A stretch of 64,000 nucleotides of DNA from Betaproteobacteria bacterium TMED82 (GCA_002170395.1 NHEJ01000007.1:279441-343440), one strand, 5' to 3'. Counted from the first letter of the stretch, positions 8,951 to 19,818 are shown. Notes: a model not told the origin generated them from the sequence alone. Numbers and translations: made by a program.

Positions 8951-10696
8951 ATGAGTTCAAACGGCTCGTTGGGAATCTTTTCCTTCTTATTGAAAGATGC
9001 GATTGTCGCCAAACCTGGGTTTAATCGTTGGCTAGTTCCTCCAGCGTCAATTGGTATCCATTTGTGTATCGGATCTGTATATGCGTGGTCGCTTTTCAAC
9101 ATGCCGCTAACTAATCACTTCGGAGTAGTTGCTCCTGCTGCATCAGACTGGGATTTATCTTCTGTGGTCTGGATTTTTTCTGTAGCAATTGTTTGCTTAG
9201 GCCTGGCTGCAGCTTTTGCCGGGAAGTGGTTAGAGGAAGTTGGACCCAGAATGGTTGGTGTTGTCGCTGCGACTCTTTGGGGTGGTGGATTTATCGTAGG
9301 ATCCCTCGGGATTCAGACACACCAATTATGGCTTGTATATCTTGGGTATGGGGTTTTTGGCGGCTTTGGTTTGGGTCTCGGCTATGTTTCTCCTGTTTCA
9401 ACGCTCATTCGGTGGTTTCCTGACAGGAGAGGTATGGCCACTGGTATGGCAATTATGGGATTCGGTGGAGGAGCCATGATTGCAAAGCCGATCAAAACCA
9501 GCCTTTTATCGTATTTCGCTGTCGGCCCAGAATACCTTGGTTCAGAGGACGTTGTATCTACTTTGACGGAGGGCGGAAGACTTTTCGTTGAAAGAGCTGG
9601 TGAGAAATTAGAGGTAGTTATTGCTACTGCTAAGCAAGCTGCGGCTCTTCCTGGAGGAGGTGAAGCTGGTGTGTACGTGGTTGGGAGTGGTGATACTGGA
9701 GCTTCAGCTACTTTTCTTACACTTGGGATAATTTACTTCATAGTTATGATTATAGCTGCTTTTAGCTACAGAGTTCCTCCGAAAGATTGGAAGCCAGAAG
9801 GCTGGTCCCCAAAACCAGATCAAGGCAATGGTATGATAACAAAAAATCACGTTCACATTGATCAGGCAATTAAAACACCACAGTTCTGGCAACTCTGGAT
9901 AATGCTTTGCTTTAACGTCACTGCTGGAATTGGGGTTATAGGGGTGGCTAAGACCATGGTTAGTGAAATTTTTGGCTCAAATGAGGTCTTGATCGGAATG
10001 GCTACCACTAGTACTCTCGTGGTTCTTTTCTTTTTAAATTACGTGGTAATGTTATCAGCCTTCAATATGGTGGGAAGATTTATCTGGGCGTCGACCTCTG
10101 ACTATATTGGCAGAAAGAATACTTACCATTGTTTTTTTGTTCTTGGAGCAATACTTTATTCGTCGATACCATTTTTTGCTTTGCAGGCAAGCGCTGACCC
10201 GAGCGCGGTTGTTTACTTCGCTGGATTTTGCGTTGCTTCAATGATTATTTTCACAATGTATGGTGGGGGTTTTGCGACTATTCCCGCTTATTTAGCTGAT
10301 ATTTTTGGAACAATGCATGTCGGCGGAATACATGGACGCTTATTAACCGCTTGGTCCACCGCGGGAGTTCTAGGCCCTTTAAGTATTACCGAGCTTAGAA
10401 GCTATTCTTTAAATAGTGCGATTAACGATCTTGTGGCTGCAATTGATCCAGAAGTCTTCATAGATAAATTTGGGGCGCCCATTGAACAGTTAGATCAATT
10501 AGTAGCGGCTAAAACTGTTACCATTGCAAGACTCATGGAAATAGTTCCAGTCGGAACTGTTGATCCTACTCCCAGTTTATACAACACTACTATGTATGCA
10601 ATGGCTGGTCTTCTAATAATTGCCTTTGTGGCTAATTTACTTATGAGACCTGTGAATTCAAAGCATCATTATCAAGGGGATCCAACCAAGGCTTGA
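8951..10696 (+). CDS. OFA family MFS transporter (oxalate/formate antiporter-like)
   Basis: An approximately 581-residue, 12-helix major facilitator carrier of the OFA family. The N-terminal region contains GIHLCIGSVYAWSLFN, typical of OFA proteins, and WFPDRRGMATG after helix 4. A periplasmic insert of about 70 residues (near 190-260) between the N-terminal helices and a C-terminal loop near 500-545 make it longer than the usual 420-450; this long form is common in proteobacteria. I prefer the ATG at 8951 because GGAG stands six bases before it; an in-frame ATG lies at 8939. Substrate is probably a small mono- or dicarboxylate, not necessarily oxalate. Confidence 0.85.
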   Translation: MSSNGSLGIFSFLLKDAIVAKPGFNRWLVPPASIGIHLCIGSVYAWSLFNMPLTNHFGVVAPAASDWDLSSVVWIFSVAIVCLGLAAAFAGKWLEEVGPRMVGVVAATLWGGGFIVGSLGIQTHQLWLVYLGYGVFGGFGLGLGYVSPVSTLIRWFPDRRGMATGMAIMGFGGGAMIAKPIKTSLLSYFAVGPEYLGSEDVVSTLTEGGRLFVERAGEKLEVVIATAKQAAALPGGGEAGVYVVGSGDTGASATFLTLGIIYFIVMIIAAFSYRVPPKDWKPEGWSPKPDQGNGMITKNHVHIDQAIKTPQFWQLWIMLCFNVTAGIGVIGVAKTMVSEIFGSNEVLIGMATTSTLVVLFFLNYVVMLSAFNMVGRFIWASTSDYIGRKNTYHCFFVLGAILYSSIPFFALQASADPSAVVYFAGFCVASMIIFTMYGGGFATIPAYLADIFGTMHVGGIHGRLLTAWSTAGVLGPLSITELRSYSLNSAINDLVAAIDPEVFIDKFGAPIEQLDQLVAAKTVTIARLMEIVPVGTVDPTPSLYNTTMYAMAGLLIIAFVANLLMRPVNSKHHYQGDPTKA

Positions 10697-10833
10697 ACAA
10701 AGAAGAAAAACTAAGAATGGAAACAGAATTAGAGGCCGTAATTAAAAAACGATCTATGGATCCGGGAATTAGTCCAAACTTGAGCCGCAAGTGGTCGGGA
10801 AATTTTCCGGATTTATATTTAATCAAGGGGTAG
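10693..10833 (+). CDS. Possible 46-residue protein overlapping the end of the OFA carrier gene
   Basis: A frame starting at TTG 10693-10695, whose last two bases are the first two of the carrier's TGA, runs to TAG at 10831-10833 and would encode 46 residues. An alternative ATG at 10717 would give 38. The product is hydrophilic and charged (EEKLRMETELEAVIKKR, then MDPGISPNLSRKW and a C-terminal PDLYLIKG), with no membrane segment. The stop/start overlap is the pattern of translational coupling used by real pairs elsewhere here (purCE-purK). I do not recognise the family. It could also be chance; no strong ribosome-binding site is seen. Confidence 0.35.
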   Translation: MNKEEKLRMETELEAVIKKRSMDPGISPNLSRKWSGNFPDLYLIKG

Positions 10834-10984
10834 CAGTAATATTCGGTAAAAGGTTGAAGATGGGCATTAAATGCTCGAAATTTTACTTGCAAAAAAGTGT
10901 GGAAAAACATACTCTTAAATATAGAAAGTTTAGAGTTAGTTTCATACTATGAGAATCCGACTTGGAGCCTTTTTAGAGGGAAAT

Positions 10985-11061
<77 letters not shown>

Positions 11062-11317
11062 TTGTTTCCGTATGTCCGTAATTGTACTCAATGTGCTGCA
11101 TCTTGTCATGAGTTTATTGCAGCGAAAGTTATTTTTAGAAAAACTACAATGCTTCATACACTCTAATTTTTATAGTTGTAGGGAACTTGAGTGGCGCGCT
11201 TGGTCACACTTGTTTCGGCTCAAATCTATTTTCAGCGTAAGGCCTTACTTTTTAGTTAAACTGTCAGCCTAAATTATATTCAATTAGTTTTCTTCTAAAT
11301 TTATAAGTATCTAGCAA

Positions 11318-13129
11318 ATGATCAAAGAAAAGTCGAATAGCATTCCAAAACTCTTTGAAATGTTTTCAGCATTACGATTTGTTTTCGTAAAGTATGCTTA
11401 CATTTGGGCAATAGCATTGTTTTTACTAGTGGGGGCGGCGAGTGTGACTCTGAGTTTACCAGTAGCTTTTAAAACTTTGATAGATACTGGAATAACCTCG
11501 AAGGATATTAACGATAGTTTTTTTGTTTTATTGCTGCTCTCTCTTTTGCTAGCGATCTTAGTTTCATCACGATTTTACGTAATGTCCTGGATTGGAGAAC
11601 GAGTAGTTGCGGATATAAGAATTGCTGTTTTTCGATATGTAGTTTGTCAGCCTCCCGGGTATTTTGAAACTTTAAAATCTGGAGAAGTTTTATCGAGGTT
11701 GACAGCTGATACTACTCTTATTCAAACGTTAATTGGAAGTAGCATCTCTATAGCGTTAAGGAGTTCAATATTGCTCGTTGGGGGTTCCTTGATGATGTTG
11801 ATCACAAATCTTAGTTTAGCTGTAACCCTGATCAGTTTGCTCTCATTAGTCATTTTTCCAGTTTTAATATTTGGTCGAAAAGTTAGAAAAATGTCTAGAG
11901 CTAGTCAAGATAAGGTAGCAGATACAAGTGCGATGGCTGGAGAAGTATTAAACTCAATGTTAACAGTTCAGGCCTTTGCTAGAGAAAAGTATGAAATTGG
12001 TAGGTATGAGGAATTAGTAAGAAATGCTTTTGGGATTGCCAAAAAGAGAATTTTTTCAAGAGCTTTTCTGACTGTTGTAGCTATATCTTTAGCGTTTGGT
12101 GGTGTCGTGGCTACCCTTTGGTTAGGCGCAAGCCAAGTAGTAGATGGCAAACTTTCATTCGGTGAGTTGGCTGAATTTATGCTTTACTCAGTGTTTGTAG
12201 CTGGATCATTAGCAGCTCTTGCAGAAGTTTGGGGAGACTTACAAAGAGCGGTAGGAGCTACAGAGAGATTAATTGAACTTATGGACTCTAAAAGCCTGGC
12301 AACTGAATCCAGTAATAAAACTTTAGGCGAATCTAGCATATTGATTCCAGGTAGATCAGTAAAATCTGTTGAGTACTTTGCGAATGGATCCATTGAATTT
12401 GAGGGAGTTACGTTTGCTTATCCCTCAAGACTAGATGACCCAACTTTGAGAGACATTACTCTTAGTGTTAACTCAAGTTCTAACGCTGCTATTGTTGGAT
12501 TATCTGGAGTTGGAAAGACAACAATTTTTTTACTTTTACTGGGTTTTTACAGACCTCAAGCTGGCCGAATTTTTGTTGGAGGGTGTGATATTGCTTCCCA
12601 GAGTATAAGTCGGCTAAGAGAGTCCATCGGACTGGTCTCTCAGGAGCCGACTATTTTTTCAACTAGTGCGATGGAAAATATTCGTTATGGAAAACTGAAC
12701 GCAACGGATTGTGAGGTTATTGAGGCTGCAAAAGCGGCATATGCCCATAATTTCATTGAAAAACTTCCACAAGGATACAACTCTTTTCTGGGCGAAAGAG
12801 GTATACGGTTATCTACAGGCCAACGTCAAAGGATTGCTATCGCCAGAGCAATTCTTAAAAACCCACCTATATTATTACTTGATGAGGCCACTTCTGCTTT
12901 AGATTCCGAGTCCGAAAGCGAAGTACAAAAAGCCCTGGAAATTCTCTTGCCAGGGAGAACTTGCCTTATTATTGCTCACAGGCTTTCTACTATTTTGAAG
13001 ACGAATAAAATACTTGTCTTGAATGAAGGGTCAGTCAGTGAGGAGGGCACTCATACTGAACTCATAAAACAAGGTGGTATATATAAAAAACTTGCCTCCC
13101 ACCAGTTCAATCTTAAACAAAATGTATAG
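11318..13129 (+). CDS. ABC exporter, fused membrane and ATPase domains (MsbA-like)
   Basis: A 603-residue half-transporter with six membrane helices (about residues 25-310) followed by a nucleotide-binding domain. Walker A is IVGLSGVGKTT at about 392, with Val where Ser/Ala is usual. The signature is LSTGQRQRIAIARAIL (LSTGQ in place of LSGGQ), Walker B is ILLLDEATSALD, and the H-loop is AHRLST. It should act as a homodimer in the inner membrane exporting lipid or drug-like compounds. The substrate cannot be read from sequence. The ROK kinase gene overlaps its last 8 bases, suggesting coupling. Confidence 0.88.
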   Translation: MIKEKSNSIPKLFEMFSALRFVFVKYAYIWAIALFLLVGAASVTLSLPVAFKTLIDTGITSKDINDSFFVLLLLSLLLAILVSSRFYVMSWIGERVVADIRIAVFRYVVCQPPGYFETLKSGEVLSRLTADTTLIQTLIGSSISIALRSSILLVGGSLMMLITNLSLAVTLISLLSLVIFPVLIFGRKVRKMSRASQDKVADTSAMAGEVLNSMLTVQAFAREKYEIGRYEELVRNAFGIAKKRIFSRAFLTVVAISLAFGGVVATLWLGASQVVDGKLSFGELAEFMLYSVFVAGSLAALAEVWGDLQRAVGATERLIELMDSKSLATESSNKTLGESSILIPGRSVKSVEYFANGSIEFEGVTFAYPSRLDDPTLRDITLSVNSSSNAAIVGLSGVGKTTIFLLLLGFYRPQAGRIFVGGCDIASQSISRLRESIGLVSQEPTIFSTSAMENIRYGKLNATDCEVIEAAKAAYAHNFIEKLPQGYNSFLGERGIRLSTGQRQRIAIARAILKNPPILLLDEATSALDSESESEVQKALEILLPGRTCLIIAHRLSTILKTNKILVLNEGSVSEEGTHTELIKQGGIYKKLASHQFNLKQNV

Positions 13130-14009
13130 GTTAGGAATTGATTTGGGAGGGACAAAGATAGAAGCTATATTATTAGCTGAGAACGGTCTTGTTTTATCGC
13201 GCAGGCGAATTGCCACCCAAGCAGAGAGAGGGTTAGATCATATCCTAGCTAGATTAACTTTGCTGGTGGATTTAGTTCTCAGGGGAACTAGTAAAAAAGA
13301 TGTGTTAGTCGGAGTTGGAACACCAGGATCGATATCACTAGAAACCGGGCTGCTGCGAAATTCAAATACCCAATGTTTGAACAATAGGCCGTTAAAGAAA
13401 ATGATTCAGTCGTGTCTAGGTATGGAGGTTTCAATAGCTAATGATGCTAATTGTTTTGCTTTAGCTGAGGCGGTTTTAGGTGCCGGGAAGAATGAGAAAA
13501 TAGTTTTTGGTGTAATTTTGGGTACTGGTTGTGGTGGCGGTTTAGTTATAAACAAAAAATGCATAAAAGGTCCTAATTCAATTGCTGGAGAATTTGGCCA
13601 TCATTCTATTGACCAAAATGGTAGGCCTTGTTGGTGTGGAAAGCAAGGCTGTTTAGAGACATACATTTCAGGATCTGGTTTGGAAGCAAGGTTTTTTAAT
13701 GAGACAGGTAAGCGAATGAGTGCAAAGGAGATTTTTTCTTCTAATTCAAATCAAGCAAGAGTATTAAAATTAGAGTATATGAAATCGTTTGGTTTTGGTA
13801 TAGCGAACCTATGCTCAATCTTGGATCCTGACATTGTAATTTTTGGTGGAGGGATTTCTCAGCAACCTGAACTTTATACAATTGGTATTAGGGAAATTAA
13901 AAGATATTTTTTCTCTGACTCGGTAAGAACAAAATTTGTAAAAAACGGGTTAGGGGATTCATCAGGTGTTTTTGGTGCTGCGCTTTTTTCAAATGAACTA
14001 GGTTTTTAA
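13122..14009 (+). CDS. ROK-family sugar kinase, Mak/fructokinase-like
   Basis: A 295-residue kinase. The ATP-binding GIDLGGTKIEA lies near the N-terminus, the catalytic region is ANDANCFALAE, and the ROK zinc site is present as FGHHS followed by CWCGKQGCLE. GTPGSI, GTGCGGG and LDPDIVIFGGG follow the order in E. coli Mak, which phosphorylates fructose, so fructokinase or glucokinase activity is likely. The start at ATG 13122 fits the family; an upstream in-frame codon at 13074 lies inside the exporter gene. Its 3' end overlaps the convergent ABC-2 permease gene by 12 bases. Confidence 0.8.
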   Translation: MYRLGIDLGGTKIEAILLAENGLVLSRRRIATQAERGLDHILARLTLLVDLVLRGTSKKDVLVGVGTPGSISLETGLLRNSNTQCLNNRPLKKMIQSCLGMEVSIANDANCFALAEAVLGAGKNEKIVFGVILGTGCGGGLVINKKCIKGPNSIAGEFGHHSIDQNGRPCWCGKQGCLETYISGSGLEARFFNETGKRMSAKEIFSSNSNQARVLKLEYMKSFGFGIANLCSILDPDIVIFGGGISQQPELYTIGIREIKRYFFSDSVRTKFVKNGLGDSSGVFGAALFSNELGF

Positions 14010-14801
14010 TCTCCAACCTGAGCCGATAATTTTTAGACAGATAATACTTATCGCTATGCCTGCTGAAATTGATATAAAAAAGCTCAACCATGGAGAGATA
14101 TCTGATGTACCGAAAACACCATACCTAAATCCATCTATAAGATAAAAAAAAGGGTTAAACTTACTTAAAGTTTGCCAAAAGGGAGGTAGATTATTCGTTG
14201 AAAAGAATACTCCAGCTAGGAGAGTCAATGGATTGATCAAAAAATTCTGGAATCCAGCAACCTGATCCCACTTCTCTGCATATATTCCAGCGATCAGTCC
14301 TAGCCCGCCCATAATGATACAAGACAAAAAGCTAAAAACAATAATCCAGGCCAGGTGTTCAACATTAATTTGAACTATAAATGTGCAGAAAATCCAGAGC
14401 GTTAGACCACATGCAATTCCCCTGATGATAGCACCACCCAAATACCCAAAAAACCATTGTATGGGAGTCATTGGGGACAACATTAGAAATACTAAATTAC
14501 CAGTTATTTTACTTTGTGTGAAACTTGAACTGGTATTTGCGAAAGCATTTTGCTGGATGGTCATCATTACCAAGCCAGGGACCAAGAAAGCTGAATAACT
14601 TATACCTGGAAAGGGTTCAAGGCGATTATTTAGTAAGTAAGAAAAAATAATCAAGAATAATAATGAGGAAATGACAGGGGCTAAAATGGTTTGTATCCAC
14701 ACTTTTCCAAACCTGGAAATTTCTTTTTTTAAGAGAGCCATTACGGCCCAATTATTAGAATGTATTTCGACATTTCTGTTTAGTATTTTATTTTGTTTCA
14801 T
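13998..14801 (-). CDS. ABC-2 type transporter permease (YadH-like), no adjacent ATPase
   Basis: A 267-residue membrane protein with about six helices and the ABC-2 pattern: a charged N-terminal segment ALLKKEISRF, then VPGLVMMTIQQNAFANTSSS, and a C-terminal FNPFFYLIDGFRYG before the last helix. The closest known type is YadH-like. Such permeases are usually encoded beside their ATPase (YadG), but here the upstream gene is pyrF and no soluble ABC ATPase is near, so the partner must be elsewhere. The start is uncertain: ATG 14801 has no ribosome-binding site, and the Met of MALLKKE is an alternative. Confidence 0.78.
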   Translation of the reverse strand: MKQNKILNRNVEIHSNNWAVMALLKKEISRFGKVWIQTILAPVISSLLFLIIFSYLLNNRLEPFPGISYSAFLVPGLVMMTIQQNAFANTSSSFTQSKITGNLVFLMLSPMTPIQWFFGYLGGAIIRGIACGLTLWIFCTFIVQINVEHLAWIIVFSFLSCIIMGGLGLIAGIYAEKWDQVAGFQNFLINPLTLLAGVFFSTNNLPPFWQTLSKFNPFFYLIDGFRYGVFGTSDISPWLSFFISISAGIAISIICLKIIGSGWRLKT

Positions 14802-14824
14802 TGGATAATTTTTCTAATCGACAG

Positions 14825-15772
14825 TTATCTAACAATTACATTTTTGAAAATTAAAAGTTCATTTTTTAATTTTTCCGATTCTGAAGCTGCACAGTCAATC
14901 CAATCCTCGTTAGATCCAGCATATATAACTGACCTTGATACGTTAATTATGTGTGGAGCCTGAAACCCTCCAGATTTTTTTTCTTGGGGCAAGTCAATTG
15001 AATTGATTAGTTTTTTTACTGTGCCCCCTTGGGCCCCAATTCCAGGTATAAGCAACGGAATATTTTTAAATCTTTTTTTTAATATATTTAGGTGGTAATC
15101 TCGATTAGCACCAACCACTAAACCAACCATCTCGGTTTGATTAAGTGAACTACTTTGTTTTTTATCATTGGACATAATTTCTTTATTTAGTTTTTCTGCA
15201 AGGAGAGCGGTTTTAAAAAAAAGTTTCTGCTCAAGCCCTTTCTCGCTATGTATGCTTCCTTGCATGTATTCGGCTCCGGGATTTGATGTGGAACATAACA
15301 AAAAAATTCCCTTATCCTTCCAGTCTAAGAATGGTCGAATACTATCTTCACCCATAAACGGACTTACTGTTGCAACATCTGACTGAAATCTTTCAAAGGC
15401 CTCTTTTGCATAGTGTATTGAGGTGTTTCCTATATCTCCTCTCTTACCATCAAAAATTACGATATGCGAGGGGTACTTTAATTTTACCCACTTGATAATA
15501 TCACTCAATAGTTCCTCGCAAGCTTCGGAGGCGAACATAGCTGCTTGAAATTTAAATGAGCAACAATGCTGCGCAGTTGCCTCAATTATTCCTTTGCAAA
15601 AAATTTCAAATTTCTCAGCAATTGACTTTGAAGAAGAGCGCAAAGTCATCGGAAGAAGTCTCAAATCAGGATCTAGTCCGATACAAAGATTTGATTCTCT
15701 CTCCTTGATTGATTGAATCAGCCTATCTAAAAAGGTTAGCGGGTAAATTTTTTTTTGTTGCACAATTTTCAT
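14825..15772 (-). CDS. pyrF: Orotidine 5'-phosphate decarboxylase, type 2
   Basis: A 315-residue PyrF of the longer bacterial subfamily. It converts OMP to UMP in pyrimidine synthesis. Visible motifs are LCIGLDPDLRL, the catalytic FDGKRGDIGNT (Asp-Lys-x-x-Asp core; the family more often has LDAKRGD), ATVSPFMGEDS, the CSTSNPGA segment and VPGIGAQGGT near the C-terminus. It lies 34 bases downstream of the groEL terminator in the same direction, so it needs its own promoter or readthrough, and it is followed by the ABC-2 permease gene 23 bases later. Confidence 0.9.
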   Translation of the reverse strand: MKIVQQKKIYPLTFLDRLIQSIKERESNLCIGLDPDLRLLPMTLRSSSKSIAEKFEIFCKGIIEATAQHCCSFKFQAAMFASEACEELLSDIIKWVKLKYPSHIVIFDGKRGDIGNTSIHYAKEAFERFQSDVATVSPFMGEDSIRPFLDWKDKGIFLLCSTSNPGAEYMQGSIHSEKGLEQKLFFKTALLAEKLNKEIMSNDKKQSSSLNQTEMVGLVVGANRDYHLNILKKRFKNIPLLIPGIGAQGGTVKKLINSIDLPQEKKSGGFQAPHIINVSRSVIYAGSNEDWIDCAASESEKLKNELLIFKNVIVR

Positions 15773-15785
15773 TATATCTTTCTCA

Positions 15786-15819
15786 ATAAAAAAAAGAGCT
15801 TCGATTGATTGAAGCTCTT
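15786..15819 (-). terminator. Intrinsic terminator of groESL
   Basis: On the minus strand, AAGAGCTTC pairs with GAAGCTCTT (9 base pairs, 8-base loop) and is followed by a run of eight T. It sits 35 bases after the groEL stop codon and before pyrF. It is one of only two clear intrinsic terminators that I found in the window. Confidence 0.85.
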
Positions 15820-15853
15820 AATAATAAACCTAAATTTTAGTATTAGCGAAAAG

Positions 15854-17533
<1,680 letters not shown>

Positions 17534-17557
17534 CTAATTTCTCCTTACAAATTTCTT

Positions 17558-17848
17558 CTAACTTTCAATAATAGCCATGATGTCGTCTTCTCGCAGTACG
17601 AGTAATTCATCGCTATCTACCTTTACTGTTTGACCTGAATATTTACCGAACAAAACTTTATCACCAATTTTCACATCTATTGGCCTTGTTGTTCCATCTT
17701 CCAAAAGCTTTCCATTACCCGCCGCAACTATTTCACCTTGGTCGGGCTTTTCCGCTGCATTGTCAGGTATTACAATGCCAGAAGCTGTAGTTTTTTCATT
17801 ATCGAGTCTTTTTACTACTACTCGATCATGTAATGGTCGTAATTTCAT
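17558..17848 (-). CDS. groS: Co-chaperonin GroES (Hsp10)
   Basis: A 96-residue GroES, the usual length. Typical segments are [14 protein letters not shown] at the start, a mobile loop [11 protein letters not shown], and [15 protein letters not shown]. The start is at ATG 17848, with GGAG nine bases upstream; the frame is open further upstream but that part lies in the leader. GroES caps GroEL in an ATP-dependent cycle. It is first in the groES-groEL operon, with a CIRCE element 33 bases before the start codon. Confidence 0.97.
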   Translation of the reverse strand: MKLRPLHDRVVVKRLDNEKTTASGIVIPDNAAEKPDQGEIVAAGNGKLLEDGTTRPIDVKIGDKVLFGKYSGQTVKVDSDELLVLREDDIMAIIES

Positions 17849-17880
17849 ATAAAACCGCTCCAAAAAAAGGTTAAAGTAAA

Positions 17881-17907
17881 TCAGCACTCTCCTAATGAGA
17901 CTGCTGA
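17881..17907 (-). promoter_or_regulatory. CIRCE operator (HrcA-binding site) upstream of groES
   Basis: TCAGCACTC, nine bases, then GACTGCTGA. This matches the CIRCE consensus TTAGCACTC-N9-GAGTGCTAA at 15 of 18 arm positions. It lies directly downstream of the sigma32-like -10 element, where bound HrcA would block initiation. The hrcA gene itself is in this window at 48462. Confidence 0.85.
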
Positions 17908-17912
17908 TATTG

Positions 17913-17941
17913 TAAGTGGGGCCTAGCTTTGAGATTTCAAG
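17913..17941 (-). promoter_or_regulatory. Sigma32 (RpoH)-type heat-shock promoter of groESL
   Basis: On the minus strand, CTTGAAA (positions 17941-17935), a 13-base spacer, then CCCCACTTA (17921-17913). This is close to the sigma32 consensus CTTGAAA-N11-16-CCCCATNTA. Together with the CIRCE element it indicates double control, positive by RpoH and negative by HrcA. Confidence 0.85.
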
Positions 17942-17974
17942 CCGCTCGAGAAAAACCTTAAGAAAAAAAAGTTT

Positions 17975-18235
17975 TTAGGAAGCGAAAAATTTTCCTTGTT
18001 TTTCGATCACAGTCTGACACTCAATGCATCGGATTTTGCCAAGTTTTAATCTTCCCGCAGGTATATTTTCTTCGCATTCAATGCAATGCACTCCGTCGAA
18101 ATCCGGGTCAGTTTCGGGAAGAGTTTTTTTACGAGCTATCTCCAATGCGTCCTCGTTAAACTGAGTCTCGATTGCAGAGGCTCTGTCATTTTCGTCAGTA
18201 AGTTCAAAGAAATTCTCGTTTTTTTCCAAAGCCAT
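17975..18235 (-). CDS. DksA/TraR-type C4 zinc-finger protein
   Basis: An 86-residue protein with a C-terminal four-cysteine zinc finger (CIEC, 17 residues, then CIEC), the mark of the DksA/TraR family. It is much shorter than DksA (about 150 residues), lacks the long coiled coil and resembles TraR or YbiI. Short members can bind the RNA polymerase secondary channel, but many are uncharacterised. The start is supported by AGGAGGT before the ATG. It lies upstream of the groES promoter in the same direction and is divergent from dacB. Confidence 0.8.
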   Translation of the reverse strand: MALEKNENFFELTDENDRASAIETQFNEDALEIARKKTLPETDPDFDGVHCIECEENIPAGRLKLGKIRCIECQTVIEKQGKFFAS

Positions 18236-18369
18236 AAATGACCTCCTTGACTTAAAAGCGATTGGTAAAATTTGCTTTATTTAGCAATAAAAACTACGTT
18301 TTGTAAACAAGTATGAAGTCTAACATTATTTCTTTTCAATTATCATTGAAAATTTATAATAAATTAAAT

Positions 18370-19818
18370 ATGAAACTAAAAAATACCAGCCGTGTTTTAA
18401 AAATATATATTTACCTCTTAGGGTTAACGTTGAATTGGGCTACTAGCTCTTTTGCTAGTGATAATTTCGCAACTGGAGCAATATTTAAAACAATTTCAGC
18501 TATAAAAAGATTAGGTATTTCAGAGAAATCTGTAGGTATTTCGGTGGTTAAACTACCGGAGGTTATTTATCCTTTCGAGTTTTCAAGAGGTGGATTTAAT
18601 GATTCTGTTGGATTTAATCCTGGCTCTGTCATGAAGGTAGTCACAACAGGAGCAGCTCTAGATTTAATCGAAAAAGACCACCGATTCATCACTGAGATTT
18701 TCACGACTGGAAAGAAAACGAAAGATGAGTTAAAAGGAGACATTTTTTTTAAAGGCGGAGGGGATCCAAAATTAGTTGTTGAAGACTTAGAAAAAATTAT
18801 CTTGGATTTGAGGACATCTGGTTACAGAGTGTTATCTGGTAGGTGGATAATAGATGATTCTCTTTTTGATATACCAGAGGTAAACCCTAGTAAATTTGAT
18901 GGAAAACCATACAAGCCTTATAACGTAGGACCAAGTGCTGCAATGGTGAATTTTAAGGCGACAGAGATAATAATTGAGCACTCTGAAACTGGGCACACAG
19001 CAAAGTTGAAGCCAGAGTTGAATGGTATTTTGTTAAAAACAAAGTTACGTAAGAAAAAAGGAGGCTGTTCTCGAAATAAGCATTTAATTGGTTTCAACAA
19101 AAATACAGTTATGGTGAGGGGGATTTTAGGAAGCAGATGTGATTTGGACAGTAGCTTTGTGAGCTTACTCGACCATGCGAAGTTTGGCCACGCTCTATTT
19201 AAGAACCTTTGGGAAAATTCTGGTGGGACAATGAATACTGAGGTCCTGTATGGCAAGACACCAGCTAACGCAAAAAAAATATATGTTTGGAGTAGTCCTC
19301 GCACTATGCTAGATCTTGTTAAAGATATTAATGTGCTGAGTAATAATCCTATGGCCAGAAACTTATTTTTGTACTTGTCATCAAGCGAAGATAAGCCGGG
19401 AACTTTGAGTGCATCAAGAAAAATTGTTTTATCCTGGTTGGAGACAAAGGGCATTGATACTGCAGGGATAGTGCTTGACAACGGTTCTGGTTTAAGCCGG
19501 GTTGCAAAAATGAGTGCGCTAGACATGACTGACCTATTAGTTGACTCCTTGCTAAGAAATAATGGATTATCTTGGATTCAAACATTTGCCAAAGCTGGTT
19601 TTGAAGGAACTGCCTCAAATCGATTTAAAAATTTGAGAGTAGCGGGTAATGCGTGGGTTAAAACCGGGAGTTTAGAAGGAGTTCAAGCCTGTTCTGGTTA
19701 TGTGAGGGCTTCAGGGGGTGGTTGGATTGCTTTTTCCATATTTGTCAATCATAGGCTCGCCGAAAAAAGCAAAGTTACCATAGACAATTTCGTCAACTTT
19801 TTGTACGAGGAATCTTAA
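18370..19818 (+). CDS. dacB: D-alanyl-D-alanine carboxypeptidase/endopeptidase, PBP4 type (S13)
   Basis: A 482-residue periplasmic peptidase of family S13. From ATG 18370 there is a clean signal peptide ending near SFA-SD. The active-site SxxK is SVMK at 86-89, the SxN motif is SNN in the segment VLSNNPMA, and the KTG motif occurs in VKTGSLEG. An in-frame ATG 57 bases earlier would add a tail before the signal peptide and is less likely; neither start has a good ribosome-binding site. The enzyme trims or cleaves peptide cross-links in peptidoglycan. Confidence 0.88.
   Translation: MKLKNTSRVLKIYIYLLGLTLNWATSSFASDNFATGAIFKTISAIKRLGISEKSVGISVVKLPEVIYPFEFSRGGFNDSVGFNPGSVMKVVTTGAALDLIEKDHRFITEIFTTGKKTKDELKGDIFFKGGGDPKLVVEDLEKIILDLRTSGYRVLSGRWIIDDSLFDIPEVNPSKFDGKPYKPYNVGPSAAMVNFKATEIIIEHSETGHTAKLKPELNGILLKTKLRKKKGGCSRNKHLIGFNKNTVMVRGILGSRCDLDSSFVSLLDHAKFGHALFKNLWENSGGTMNTEVLYGKTPANAKKIYVWSSPRTMLDLVKDINVLSNNPMARNLFLYLSSSEDKPGTLSASRKIVLSWLETKGIDTAGIVLDNGSGLSRVAKMSALDMTDLLVDSLLRNNGLSWIQTFAKAGFEGTASNRFKNLRVAGNAWVKTGSLEGVQACSGYVRASGGGWIAFSIFVNHRLAEKSKVTIDNFVNFLYEES

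Noticed and set aside
10641-10910. Minus-strand 89-residue frame
   Set aside because: Antisense to the end of the OFA carrier and to the small plus-strand ORF; no recognisable motif.
18918-19526. Minus-strand 202-residue frame opposite dacB
   Set aside because: Fully antisense to the S13 peptidase with its active-site motifs; no independent family match.
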